DNA of 19,491 nt from contig JAGXOF010000008.1 of the NCBI GenBank assembly GCA_023660035.1, positions 1 through 19,491 of the forward strand, in the 5' to 3' direction. Below are positions 1-6,844 of the stretch, piece by piece. The stretch is from Dehalococcoidia bacterium LH_S1 (GTDB taxonomy: Bacteria > Chloroflexota > Dehalococcoidia > SZUA-161 > SpSt-899). The notes beneath the pieces are model-generated. The model saw only the letters and a program-made list of their open reading frames with translations. It was not told where the DNA came from and did no database searches. The stretch's first letter is position 1; each line of letters begins with the position of its first letter. The position numbers were made by a program, and so were the translations under genes.

Positions 1-51
1 CCCCTCCGCCACCCCCCCGATCTCCTGGAATATACCAAAGACATGAGCTGA
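1..51 (+). CDS. possible C-terminal end of an upstream gene (partial)
   Basis: The frame starting at base 1 is open for 16 codons and ends at TGA 49-51, reading ...DLLEYTKDMS. It could be the last residues of a gene that begins outside the window. It is far too short to identify, and an open frame of this length is expected by chance. The rest of 52-146 shows nothing I can support. Confidence 0.15.
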   Translation, partial: PLRHPPDLLEYTKDMS

Positions 52-146
52 CAAACTTGACTGCAAAAGCTTTCCGATATTCACCTGCGTTATCCCCTGT
101 GCATTGATTATAACATGTGCTACCGGGATACAACGATGTTCTTACA

Positions 147-175
147 TTGACACCACAAATAAAAGGAAATAAACT
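147..175 (+). promoter_or_regulatory. promoter of the HD-GYP histidine kinase gene
   Basis: TTGACA (147-152), a 17-nt spacer and TAAACT (170-175) form a good sigma70-type promoter. Transcription would start near 182, only about 9 nt before the ATG at 191. No Shine-Dalgarno sequence is visible there, so the transcript would be close to leaderless. The -10 hexamer is identical to the one predicted for the pilin gene that starts at 6612. Confidence 0.6.
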
Positions 176-190
176 AAAATCATAGATAAC

Positions 191-2374
191 ATGGCTGGAA
201 GGATCTACATAACCAACCCTTCGCAACGTGGGTTAGCTCAGCTTATCCCTGTTCTGGCTAGTCAGGGTTTTGAAGTGATGGGGACCACTGACGAGGGGGA
301 AGCACTGGCCAAGCTGGAGAAAGATGAGTGTGACATGGTTATAGTAGGCGCTTCGCAAACAGGCCAACAGTCGGACCAGCATCAGCCCACAGCGGTTCTT
401 ATCAAACCCAAAAACAGGAAAGATACTATAGGGGTTTTGAGCGGCTTTGGTATAAAGGTGCTGGATATAAGCAATGTCCCTGAGCCTATGGACTATATCA
501 CCAGCGAGGTGACCATCTCACGAGGGCCCAAGGAGGATACTACTCTGAATGCGCTGGCTCAGGTGAGCAGGTCATTGGCTACCGCTGATTTCCTTTCACC
601 ATTGGAAAACATTGCACGTGAGATAAGCGCAGACTATGCTGGGGTTATGGAGTGGAATAGCCAGACAGGGGATCTCCTTACGAAAGGGGACATTGGTGGT
701 GCTACTCATGTTATGGGTTCCAGTCGTGCGGTAAAGAGTCTGGCCCGCTCGGCGGCGGAAAAGGGAGAGCCTGTGAGGTTGTTGGATGGTAGCTCCTCTG
801 ACTACTACCTTCAGAGTGAGATCGATAAGCTGGGGATTACCTCCGCATTTTCCCTGCCTTTAAAAGCGGGGGATACCGTAGTAGGGGCTGTCAACTTCGT
901 TAAATTCCAGGGGCAGTTCTCTCAAGATGATGTATATAAGTCCTCTGTTTTCTCTCCTGCATTGGGAATGATGCTTGAGAACACCAGGCTTAAGGAACAA
1001 CTGGAAACCGGGATGGAAGCCGCGAGGAAGAATGCACCACAGCTTGAGCACAGGAAGCAGGAAATAAAGTCGCTTAATGAATTGCTTCGAAGGCAGCAGA
1101 TGAGGATAGCCGACCTCGAGTCCGCTCATTCCTACTACCAGGAGAGGTATGCTGCAGCCCTTAGAACGCTTGCGGCCTTTGCCGAGACCAGTGACCCCTC
1201 AGTACCGGGGCACTCGGCGTTGGTGGCACAGTGGATCGGTCCACTGGCGGAATCCATGGGATTGGAGATGCCGGGCATGGCGGAGGCGGCTTACTTGCAT
1301 GACATTGCTCAATACTATGGATTTACTCCCAAATCTACTGCGCCGCCACGGAGGGAGAGGAAAGATAAACAAGAATCTGCTGCGACCACGGGGAAACAAC
1401 ACCCCCTTATAGAAGAGGAAGTTGCCAGGAATATAGGTCTCCCGGAGGGAGCCTGCCTCTCCATCCGTCACCATCATGAGCGCTACGATGGAGCTGGTTT
1501 TCCTGATGGGCTTTCCAGGGAAAACATCCCCATTGGCGCCAGACTCCTGGCTGTAGTGGATGGGTACGCTGAAGCTGTCTCGGAAGATGTCGATGATGAG
1601 ACAGCACTTGGCAATCTGAGGTCGAGGGCTGGAGTGATTTATGATCCCGCAGTGGTGGAGGCTTTTGTGAAGCTGGTTGGTAAGGAAGAGCCTCGCCCGG
1701 AGACTGAGGTGATATCAACGGTTTCTCATGAACTGCGTTCGCCGCTTAGCTCGCTTGTGGGCTATTCCGAGTTGCTGGCCATGCAAGAAGATCTCGACCC
1801 GGCGGCCCGGAAGAGGGCTAGTGAGATCCACTCTGAAGCTCAGCGGATGGACCGAATGGTGCAGGAATTGCTCAATATCTCCCGGCTTGAGTCGGGGAAA
1901 ATGAACTTGAACCGTGCAGAGGTAAATGCCGAGGAACTGGTGGAACAGGCTGCTGAGAGTGCCCGTATGAGGACGGACAAGCATGATATCACCACTCAGG
2001 TATCCTCAAACCTTCCCCAGGTAAGAGCTGACCGTGATCTTATCTTGCAGGTTCTGGATAACTTGCTTACCAATGCCATTAACTATTCCCCAGATGGGGG
2101 AACAATAACCATTGGGGCTATGATGAGGGACTCTGAGGTCAGGGTCGAGGTTTCCGATGAGGGCATTGGCATTCCGGAGGCTCAGAAGGAAGCTGTGTTT
2201 CAGAAGTTCTATCGTGCTGATACGCCATTGAAGCAGAAGGTTGACGGCACCGGGTTAGGGCTAAGTTTGTGTCAATCCATCGTTGAAAGCCATGGTGGGC
2301 GCATCGGGGCGGAGAGCGAGGAAGGAAGGGGATCGACGTTCTATTTTGCCCTACCGCTGTGGAGTGAGTTGTGA
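191..2374 (+). CDS. cytoplasmic hybrid sensor: GAF, HD-GYP and histidine kinase
   Basis: This 727-aa protein has no signal peptide or membrane segment. Residues 1-110 resemble a degenerate receiver fold. Residues 120-265 look like a GAF sensor domain, and 265-325 are a charged coiled coil. Residues 325-500 are an HD-GYP domain, the family that hydrolyses cyclic-di-GMP: H341, the HD pair at 370-371, H404, the HHE at 428-430 followed by DGAGFP, and IPIGARLLAVVD near 446-457. The lysine that usually follows HD-I-G is missing (HDIAQ), so catalysis may be impaired. Residues 505-575 are HisKA with phospho-acceptor H513 in VSHELRSPLSS. The ATPase domain shows N628, DEGIG 656-660 and GTGLGLSL 686-693. 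The ATG at 191 sits about 9 nt after the predicted transcription start and has no Shine-Dalgarno. The receiver gene 200 bp downstream is the likely phosphotransfer partner. The kinase assignment is firm; the N-terminal domain names are judged by eye. Confidence 0.9.
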   Translation: MAGRIYITNPSQRGLAQLIPVLASQGFEVMGTTDEGEALAKLEKDECDMVIVGASQTGQQSDQHQPTAVLIKPKNRKDTIGVLSGFGIKVLDISNVPEPMDYITSEVTISRGPKEDTTLNALAQVSRSLATADFLSPLENIAREISADYAGVMEWNSQTGDLLTKGDIGGATHVMGSSRAVKSLARSAAEKGEPVRLLDGSSSDYYLQSEIDKLGITSAFSLPLKAGDTVVGAVNFVKFQGQFSQDDVYKSSVFSPALGMMLENTRLKEQLETGMEAARKNAPQLEHRKQEIKSLNELLRRQQMRIADLESAHSYYQERYAAALRTLAAFAETSDPSVPGHSALVAQWIGPLAESMGLEMPGMAEAAYLHDIAQYYGFTPKSTAPPRRERKDKQESAATTGKQHPLIEEEVARNIGLPEGACLSIRHHHERYDGAGFPDGLSRENIPIGARLLAVVDGYAEAVSEDVDDETALGNLRSRAGVIYDPAVVEAFVKLVGKEEPRPETEVISTVSHELRSPLSSLVGYSELLAMQEDLDPAARKRASEIHSEAQRMDRMVQELLNISRLESGKMNLNRAEVNAEELVEQAAESARMRTDKHDITTQVSSNLPQVRADRDLILQVLDNLLTNAINYSPDGGTITIGAMMRDSEVRVEVSDEGIGIPEAQKEAVFQKFYRADTPLKQKVDGTGLGLSLCQSIVESHGGRIGAESEEGRGSTFYFALPLWSEL

Positions 2375-2396
2375 GGTGTAGTGAGGTGCATGAGGG

Positions 2397-2526
2397 GAAT
2401 CCCAATATCGAAAAATCGAAATCCGAAACAAACTCGAATGACACAAAATCAAAATACAAAACATATGACATTTGAACACTTTAAATTCGGACTTGTTTAG
2501 AATTCGTGCTTCGGATTTCGAGATTG
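2397..2526. repeat. imperfect palindromic A/T-rich intergenic repeat
   Basis: The left arm (about 2404-2443) contains CGAAATCCGAAACAAACTCG. The right arm (about 2484-2524) carries the complementary blocks TTGTTTAG, TTCGTGCTTCGG and GGATTTCGAGATT. The A-rich core includes CAAAATACAAAACATATGAC. Base composition differs sharply from the neighbouring genes. Repeats of this style recur between genes in many environmental bacterial genomes; that memory is not checked here. The element fills most of the 199-bp gap between the kinase gene and the receiver gene, and no promoter was recognised in it. Confidence 0.6.
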
Positions 2527-2573
2527 GTCTGCCTGTGGCGGATGCATTTTGCGTTGTTTGGGGAGGAGACAAT

Positions 2574-2936
2574 ATGGACAGGACAATACTATTTGTAGAC
2601 GATGACCCGAAAATTCGAGACCTCATGAGAGCTACCCTGGAATTCGATTTCTCGCTCCTTGAGGCTGAAAGCGGAGAAAAGGCTTTACAGACGCTGAAAG
2701 AGAGTACCCCGGACTTGATTCTGCTGGATATAATGATGCCCGGTATAGATGGATTCGAGGTTTGTCGCAGGATTAAATCGGGTTCCGGGACAAGTAATAT
2801 CCCTGTTATTATGCTTACCGGAAGAGGGGACAATGAAGATAAGGAGGGCGGCAAACAGGCGGGGGCGGATTCCTATTTTACAAAACCCTTCAGCCCGAAA
2901 GCTTTACTGGACAAGGTGAATGAATTTCTGGGATAG
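2574..2936 (+). CDS. stand-alone response regulator receiver (CheY-like)
   Basis: This 120-aa protein is a single receiver domain with no output domain. The acidic pocket is D9/D10 (FVDDDP), the phospho-acceptor is D52 (LLDIMMPGIDG), the switch residue is T82 (IMLTGRGD) and the conserved lysine is K104 (FTKPFSPKALL). I start it at the ATG at 2574, which has GGGAGGAG at 2561-2568 as a ribosome binding site. An upstream ATG at 2472 would add 34 residues lying inside the palindromic repeat and gives no receiver homology. It probably takes phosphate from the HD-GYP/HisKA kinase encoded upstream and relays it by protein contact, since it cannot bind DNA itself. The coiled-coil gene just downstream could be its partner; that is inference. 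Confidence 0.9.
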   Translation: MDRTILFVDDDPKIRDLMRATLEFDFSLLEAESGEKALQTLKESTPDLILLDIMMPGIDGFEVCRRIKSGSGTSNIPVIMLTGRGDNEDKEGGKQAGADSYFTKPFSPKALLDKVNEFLG

Positions 2937-2945
2937 GAGGATGTG

Positions 2946-3293
2946 TTGACTGACAAAGATGCAGACCTGGAACAGGCAAAACTGTATGCTCGGGACTTTG
3001 GCGAGCTCTATCGTGCGGAGAAAAAGAGGAGAGAGGAACTCGCCGAAGAGAAGATTGTGCTGGAAAACAAGGTCCGTGAATTGGAGGCACTTAACAAGCT
3101 TTTTCAGTCTCATCTGGAGCAGCGCTTCAAGGTTCAGGAAGCATTCGATGAGCTTATTGGGAAGATCAAGGCACTGCTCCAGGGCAACATGGATACAGAG
3201 ACACGGTCAAAGTTGAAAGATCTGCTGAATGAGGCTGAGTCCAAGCGGAACCAGACCTCGCAACAACCACCCGGACAAGAAAGGTCGTCTTAA
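2946..3293 (+). CDS. small coiled-coil protein, function unknown
   Basis: I do not recognise a family. The protein is about 115 aa, highly charged and almost entirely helical. Residues 5-65 are rich in E, K, R and L with heptad spacing (for example EEKIVLENKVRELEALNKLF), and the C-terminal 20 residues are polar and disordered (NQTSQQPPGQERSS). There is no signal peptide or membrane segment. The start is a rare codon: GTG 2943 or TTG 2946. TTG fits better because AGGAGG at 2935-2940 is then 5 nt upstream, whereas GTG would leave only 2 nt. The ribosome binding site overlaps the stop of the receiver gene, so the two are translationally linked. It may be an adaptor for the receiver; no motif proves this. 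Confidence 0.7.
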   Translation: MTDKDADLEQAKLYARDFGELYRAEKKRREELAEEKIVLENKVRELEALNKLFQSHLEQRFKVQEAFDELIGKIKALLQGNMDTETRSKLKDLLNEAESKRNQTSQQPPGQERSS

Positions 3294-3303
3294 AGGGTGT
3301 GGG

Positions 3304-3334
3304 ATTCTTCGCCCGCCAGAGGTGGGCGAAGAAT
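3304..3334. repeat. hairpin repeat between convergent genes
   Basis: ATTCTTCGCCC (3304-3314) pairs perfectly with GGGCGAAGAAT (3324-3334). The inner GCC/GGT can extend the stem to 14 bp around an AGA loop. No T-run follows on either strand, so it is not a standard intrinsic terminator. It does sit exactly where the plus-strand kinase group and the minus-strand pilin genes converge. The surrounding sequence, with two AATGACA blocks (3332-3338 and 3362-3368), looks like a dispersed intergenic repeat. Confidence 0.6.
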
Positions 3335-3374
3335 GACAGGAAGCGAATGGTTCAGGGTCGGAATGACACCCTTT

Positions 3375-3392
3375 CGCACCCTAAAGGGTGCG
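3375..3392. repeat. second short hairpin after the gspK-like gene
   Basis: CGCACCC (3375-3381) pairs perfectly with GGGTGCG (3386-3392) around a TAAA loop, 12 nt beyond the stop codon of the minus-strand gene ending at 3405. There is no T-tract, so a role in termination or mRNA 3'-end protection is only possible. Confidence 0.45.
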
Positions 3393-3404
3393 CCTACTGC
3401 TGGG

Positions 3405-4313
3405 CTACCTGTGTGACCATGAAAGAATGGAGATATCTCTCGGGATTTGACTCGGGGTCTCTCTGCTCCATGAGGCAGGTGGATTAATGATCCCGGGTAT
3501 TTGCCTTGTATAGGCCTTCACGCTCACATTGCCTGCCGTGGACTCTATAATGTAATCCTTGTGGGAATCGGCGTAAATCCAGGTGTGGCCCTCGTCTGTA
3601 GAATCGGCAAACAGGATTGTCGTCTTCTCGTCATTAGGCCTTTGCCCTCTGCCCCTGTTTCCGGTGTCCTCCTCAAGCGAGTCAATTCCTCCTCCTTGCT
3701 GTTCTTGCCACAGGGGATTGAATAGAACAACGTCGTAGGTGCCAGGATCCGATACGGTGAAGCTGAGATGGTTATTGGAGTTTGTGGATGTGTGTGTCTG
3801 GATGGGTTCCTCGTCGGGCCATGACAGGACCTGCCCCGGCTCAGCGGAGGTCTCACCCTGCCAAACACCTATCCTGGTTAGACCCGCAGGGCGATATGCC
3901 CAGTTTATCTCCATCTGGCCGGGATGGAGGGCCTGCAGCCTTAGCAGGTAGCCATTGCCGGGCGGGATTTGCTCCAGTTCCGGGTCGCTTGTGTTGGGGT
4001 CGAAATAGTTTTTCGTTGCATCAGGTGCGTTGCCTGTTTCCGGTGTCGAGATGGTTATGTCCGGTGTGTAGCCGTTAATCGTCACGTTCGGGATTTCGTA
4101 ATCCTCGCTGCTGGCATCGGCGCCGTGGGCAAGGTCAGCCAGTACTACATCGATTGTCCCCTCGGCGGCGTAGTAGGCCATAAGGTTCTTCTCCGCCGAG
4201 ACCTGACTGCGTGATATGGTGTGGAGCTGGGGGATGACGGATGCTGCCAGCAACATGGCCAGCGTCACCAGGATAAGTGCCATTGGAAGGGCCTGTCCGC
4301 TTTCTCTATTCAC
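3405..4313 (-). CDS. GspK/PilX-like minor pilin, probable tip subunit
   Basis: This 302-aa protein begins MNRESGQALPMALILVTLAM: a short leader, a possible G-Q prepilin cleavage site after residue 6 and one hydrophobic helix (about 8-28). Unlike the other prepilins here it lacks the glutamate at mature position 5. Absence of E5, about 300 residues and last place in an I-J-K order are features of GspK, the pseudopilus tip subunit, and PilX-type proteins look similar. The rest is a secreted domain rich in T, S, D and P with no motif I recognise. The start overlaps the upstream gspJ-like gene by 8 nt, so the two are translationally coupled. The gene ends the minus-strand pilin cluster. The GspK role is inferred from order and N-terminus, not from a sequence match. 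Confidence 0.65.
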   Translation of the reverse strand: MNRESGQALPMALILVTLAMLLAASVIPQLHTISRSQVSAEKNLMAYYAAEGTIDVVLADLAHGADASSEDYEIPNVTINGYTPDITISTPETGNAPDATKNYFDPNTSDPELEQIPPGNGYLLRLQALHPGQMEINWAYRPAGLTRIGVWQGETSAEPGQVLSWPDEEPIQTHTSTNSNNHLSFTVSDPGTYDVVLFNPLWQEQQGGGIDSLEEDTGNRGRGQRPNDEKTTILFADSTDEGHTWIYADSHKDYIIESTAGNVSVKAYTRQIPGIINPPASWSRETPSQIPRDISILSWSHR

Positions 4314-4830
4314 GTGGCTCCTCCGGCACCGGTCGCAGGTGGAAGATAAGCGATGCGCTGCGGGATAGGGCTTCGTCTCCTGCCTTGGCCACTGCTATGT
4401 TCACGCTCACTGTTTGCTGTACTGATGAGTAGTTGAATTCAACGTCCTGCTCATCCAGGACATTACTGGCCACATCGTTCCTGCTTTGAATCTCCCCGTC
4501 ACTTTCCGCCCGGCGGACGAGTGAATCCCTTTCGGAGTTATAGGAATATGTAACCGTATAATGGGTGGTGGGGGTAGAGGAGTAGTCGGACCACTCAAAC
4601 CTGCCATAAGCAGGGGAGGGAAGTGGTTCAAATGTTTGTGCAGAATGAGCATCGCGGGCAAGCCACTGCCGCGACATTTGCAGATCGTGTTGTATATCGA
4701 GCGTGTTGGAAACTTGTGGGAATATACGAACGACTGCTGGCATTGCTCCAACCAGGACCGTAAGCAGCATACTGCCGATTATCAATGCCAGCACAACCTC
4801 GAGCAGTGTGAATCCTTTTTCACTTCTCAT
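4306..4830 (-). CDS. GspJ-like minor prepilin
   Basis: This 174-aa protein starts MRSEKGFTLLEVVLALIIGS. It has a 6-residue positively charged leader, a prepilin cleavage site after G6, phenylalanine at +1 and glutamate at +5, then a hydrophobic stretch to about residue 33. These are the marks of a class III signal processed by the prepilin peptidase encoded at 12500-13297. The head carries QQTVSVNIAVAKAGDEALSR near the C-terminus but nothing diagnostic. Its size and its place between the GspI-like and GspK-like genes suggest GspJ, which forms the tip with I and K. It overlaps both neighbours (4 nt upstream, 8 nt downstream). Pilin membership is secure; the J label is positional. Confidence 0.8.
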   Translation of the reverse strand: MRSEKGFTLLEVVLALIIGSMLLTVLVGAMPAVVRIFPQVSNTLDIQHDLQMSRQWLARDAHSAQTFEPLPSPAYGRFEWSDYSSTPTTHYTVTYSYNSERDSLVRRAESDGEIQSRNDVASNVLDEQDVEFNYSSVQQTVSVNIAVAKAGDEALSRSASLIFHLRPVPEEPRE

Positions 4831-5207
4831 TTGCCCATCTTCGTCTTAAATCCTTCAAGCTCCGTTTCACCGTGTCTGCCGGTGACCGTTACGGTAATTC
4901 GTTGTACTGTTGCAGGTGCGGTGACGTCTTCCGGATACTCATACCGGGTAATGGATGATGTCTCCAGTGCTATCTCATACCCATCGGGTACTGAGATGAT
5001 GTCATATTCCTTGGCGCTCTCCTGATATCGTTGTGATTTGATAGATTCCATCTGGCTTTGTGCCAGCTCCAGTCTTATGGAGTGGTCACTCAAATGGTCG
5101 GTTGACCTTACCGTGGTGGAGATGGTCGTGAAAATCACTGGCACGGCAATGGCTACGAATGCCAGAGCGATTATGACTTCGATGAGCGTTTGGCCTTTGG
5201 TGTTCAT
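4827..5207 (-). CDS. GspI-like minor prepilin
   Basis: This 126-aa protein starts MNTKGQTLIEVIIALAFVAI. The leader is MNTKG, cleavage would fall between G5 and Q6, and E5 of the mature protein is present. A hydrophobic helix follows to about residue 31. The C-terminal region (PATVQRITVTVTGRHGETELEGFKT) has the strand pattern of small minor pilins. GspI proteins are about this length and, as here, come directly before GspJ and GspK. The start has no strong ribosome binding site. It overlaps the next gene by ATGA (4827-4830). It lies downstream of a strong terminator, so it needs read-through or the weak promoter at 5242-5270. Confidence 0.8.
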   Translation of the reverse strand: MNTKGQTLIEVIIALAFVAIAVPVIFTTISTTVRSTDHLSDHSIRLELAQSQMESIKSQRYQESAKEYDIISVPDGYEIALETSSITRYEYPEDVTAPATVQRITVTVTGRHGETELEGFKTKMGK

Positions 5208-5241
5208 TGAACTGCCCAGTGAGCAACTTTTTCTACAAATA

Positions 5242-5270
5242 CTATAACCCTATAACGAAAACAGGGCAAC
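5242..5270 (-). promoter_or_regulatory. possible promoter of the gspI-J-K-like genes
   Basis: On the minus strand TTGCCC (5265-5270), 17 nt and TATAGT (5242-5247) resemble a sigma70 promoter about 35 nt before the ATG at 5207. Its -35 box lies inside one arm of the pilin terminator hairpin. The fit is moderate and could be chance, but without it the three minor pilin genes would rely on read-through. Confidence 0.3.
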
Positions 5271-5297
5271 CCGCCTTTGGCGGGTTGCCCTGTTTTT
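5258..5297 (-). terminator. strong intrinsic terminator after the pilin gene
   Basis: An 18-bp perfect stem (5258-5275 with 5279-5296) encloses a TTT loop. On the minus strand it ends in a T-run (TTTTC), so it should terminate transcription from the pilin gene ending at 5327. It also has a T-run on the plus strand and is formally bidirectional. The central CCCGCC/GGCGGG block makes it very stable. Confidence 0.85.
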
Positions 5298-5326
5298 AAT
5301 TCACACACTACAGAGTATGATGCCTA

Positions 5327-5869
5327 TCAGGGATAAACATCCTGGTAGCCATCCAGCCACTCCGATCCCGAACCGTTCCAATACTTCGCCTGTACCTGAC
5401 CATCTGAATCTACATACCAGCAGTAGTGACCGGGGCTGTCTACATTACCATTAAGCTGGCAAGCTGACTTTGGATACTCGCTAATATACCCCTCTCTTAT
5501 GTAACCCTGGTTGTAGTTACCATTGGCGGACATCAGAAAGTCCATATTGATAATGGGGCCAGAGGCATTAGATGCCTCTGCGGGGTCTCCCACATCAGGG
5601 AAGCTGCCTCCCTCACCACTGTATGTAGGATATAGACCAGGGCCTTCTCCGCCATCCAGATCCTGTCTTTCCACACCTGAGGTGGCAAAGTAGGCGTCAA
5701 CTGCGGATTGAAGTGTGTTCTTTTCCCCGGTGAAGGCGGCCTCTTCGCCCTGGCTGAAGAATCCTCCCATTCGAGGAACTATCACCGCTGCCAGAATGCC
5801 TATTATGGCTATAACGATCAGGATTTCGATGAGAGTAAACCCTTTTTGGTTTCCATTTTTCCTGTTCAT
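5327..5869 (-). CDS. type IV pilin / GspG-like prepilin
   Basis: This 180-aa prepilin starts MNRKNGNQKGFTLIEILIVI. It has a basic 10-residue leader, a cleavage site between G10 and F11, E5 of the mature protein and a long hydrophobic helix ending near residue 35 (IIGILAAVIVPRMGGFF). Its helix continues into QSAVDAYFATSG, as in major pilins. The soluble head is rich in G, S, Y and W and has two cysteines (SACQL and HYCWY) that could form the C-terminal disulfide typical of pilins. I chose ATG 5869 because AGGGAGGG lies just upstream on the minus strand. A longer reading frame from 5920 would add 17 residues of promoter-region sequence before the leader. The gene has its own promoter at 5892-5930 and terminator at 5258-5297, so it can be made in excess over the assembly proteins, as expected of a structural pilin. 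Confidence 0.9.
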   Translation of the reverse strand: MNRKNGNQKGFTLIEILIVIAIIGILAAVIVPRMGGFFSQGEEAAFTGEKNTLQSAVDAYFATSGVERQDLDGGEGPGLYPTYSGEGGSFPDVGDPAEASNASGPIINMDFLMSANGNYNQGYIREGYISEYPKSACQLNGNVDSPGHYCWYVDSDGQVQAKYWNGSGSEWLDGYQDVYP

Positions 5870-5891
5870 GTTATCCCTCCCTTCAGTTTGT

Positions 5892-5930
5892 ATTTTGACA
5901 TAGCTCATGGGACATTGCAATACCCCGAAA
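5892..5930 (-). promoter_or_regulatory. promoter with TTCGGGGTA element, pilin gene at 5869
   Basis: On the minus strand the element TTTCGGGGTA (5921-5930) directly abuts TTGCAA (5915-5920), followed by 17 nt and CAAAAT (5892-5897). The outer part forms a dyad, AATAC-CCCGAAA-GTATT read on the plus strand (5919-5935). The same layout occurs before the pilin gene at 6612 and the CARDB-propeller lipoprotein gene. Confidence 0.6.
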
Positions 5931-6042
5931 GTATTATTTTATGCTGTTCTTCATTACTTCAGTAGATTTCCTTTCAAGCACTTCTAGGAAGGGGGAGCGA
6001 GGGTAAGCTTTCCAACACCAACCGTTTTTATGTGGGGGACAT

Positions 6043-6612
6043 TTAGTATCTGGCGATCCCGATTTCCAGCACGTTCTTATCGGGATCGACCCCTACTAGG
6101 GACTCATACTTTACTGAACCTCCGTCGTATTCGCCGTCATCCATAGCGGCATCTACCTCTTCACAGACCTCCTCAGGCACATCGTTGTATCGTAGCACCA
6201 CGTTGAAGCCTGTAACCAAGTCTGGGGATTCCCAGACTCCCCAGTTACCACTCCATCTGTTGTCTTGAAGTACAGGCCTGTCAAGGTAGGGGCCATCCCA
6301 TCCGTTCACGTCCCCACCGGACTCATCAGCATTTGTCCACAACTGGTGCTGGTCTTCATGGTTGACGTCATTTGCGCTCCATTCCGTGGGATACTCACTC
6401 GTATCGGCGTAATAACTGAACACCGCCTCACGCATTTTCTCGTGCTGGCCCTGTATCTGTGTGGCTTCTGCCTCGCCGATTGCGCCGAACATGTTTGGTA
6501 CCACAAGCCCCACAATGATGCCCAGGATGGCCAGAACGACCATCATCTCGATGAGGGTGAAACCCCCTTGTCCTCCGTGCAGCGCCTTTGCTTTACTTGC
6601 CAGTTTTTTCAT
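6043..6612 (-). CDS. type IV pilin / GspG-like prepilin
   Basis: This 189-aa prepilin has a longer basic leader of 17 residues (MKKLASKAKALHGGQGG), then FTLIEMMVVLAILGIIVG with E5 present. The helix runs on through EATQIQGQHEKMREAVFSYY. The segment DTSEYPTEW matches the place of the Asp/Tyr-Pro region of GspG-type pilins. The acidic C-terminal part (EEVCEEVDAAMDDGEYDGG) might bind a metal, which is inference. AAGGAGGAGG precedes the ATG at 6612. The transcript probably starts near 6754, giving a leader of about 140 nt with a 6-bp hairpin (6640-6658) just before the ribosome binding site. A broken relative of this gene lies at 7259-7470. No clear terminator follows, so read-through into the next pilin gene is possible. 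Confidence 0.9.
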   Translation of the reverse strand: MKKLASKAKALHGGQGGFTLIEMMVVLAILGIIVGLVVPNMFGAIGEAEATQIQGQHEKMREAVFSYYADTSEYPTEWSANDVNHEDQHQLWTNADESGGDVNGWDGPYLDRPVLQDNRWSGNWGVWESPDLVTGFNVVLRYNDVPEEVCEEVDAAMDDGEYDGGSVKYESLVGVDPDKNVLEIGIARY

Positions 6613-6730
6613 CTCTTTCCTCCTCCTTTTTAGTTTTTTGCAGGGTCTCGGGCCCTGCCGCCCAGTTTCTCACTCTCTTCAATCCTCATCTTCTTCCGAG
6701 TTTCTGTTCGTGGTATCACCCCCTTTCAAC

Positions 6731-6829
6731 GATTCTTGCCTCACTACTGACAACAGGAATAGTTTAACTCAGTGGCTGAGGCGTGTCCATTACCCGAACG
6801 TTGTAATTTGGATAAACTTTCGAGTTATA
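6731..6829 (-). repeat. 99-bp direct repeat, copy 1 (carries the pilin promoter)
   Basis: Bases 6731-6829 match 7029-7127 at 94 of 99 positions by my alignment. Copy 1 contains the predicted promoter of the pilin gene at 6612. All five differences lie in the 45 nt at the low-coordinate end, and the part with the TTCGGG element is identical in both copies. Confidence 0.85.
6761..6798 (-). promoter_or_regulatory. promoter with TTCGGGTAA element, pilin gene at 6612
   Basis: On the minus strand TTCGGGTAA (6790-6798) abuts TGGACA (6784-6789), then 17 nt, then TAAACT (6761-6766). The element sits in a dyad, ATTAC-9 nt-GTAAT as read on the plus strand (6789-6807), as expected for a dimeric activator. 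Of the three related sites this one has the best -10 box. Confidence 0.65.
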
Positions 6830-6844
6830 ATCGAGGTGCTCTGA

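Noticed and set aside
2472..2573. In-frame upstream start for the receiver protein (34 extra residues)
   Set aside because: The extension is encoded by the palindromic repeat, and the ATG at 2574 has a strong ribosome binding site and begins exactly at the receiver fold.
4561..5025. Plus-strand reading frame of 154 codons opposite the minor pilins
   Set aside because: It is antisense to well-supported prepilin genes, has unlikely composition and no ribosome binding site.
6613..6754. Riboswitch in the ~140-nt leader of the pilin gene at 6612
   Set aside because: I looked for cyclic-di-GMP class I and II core motifs and found none; only one short hairpin (6640-6658) is clear.
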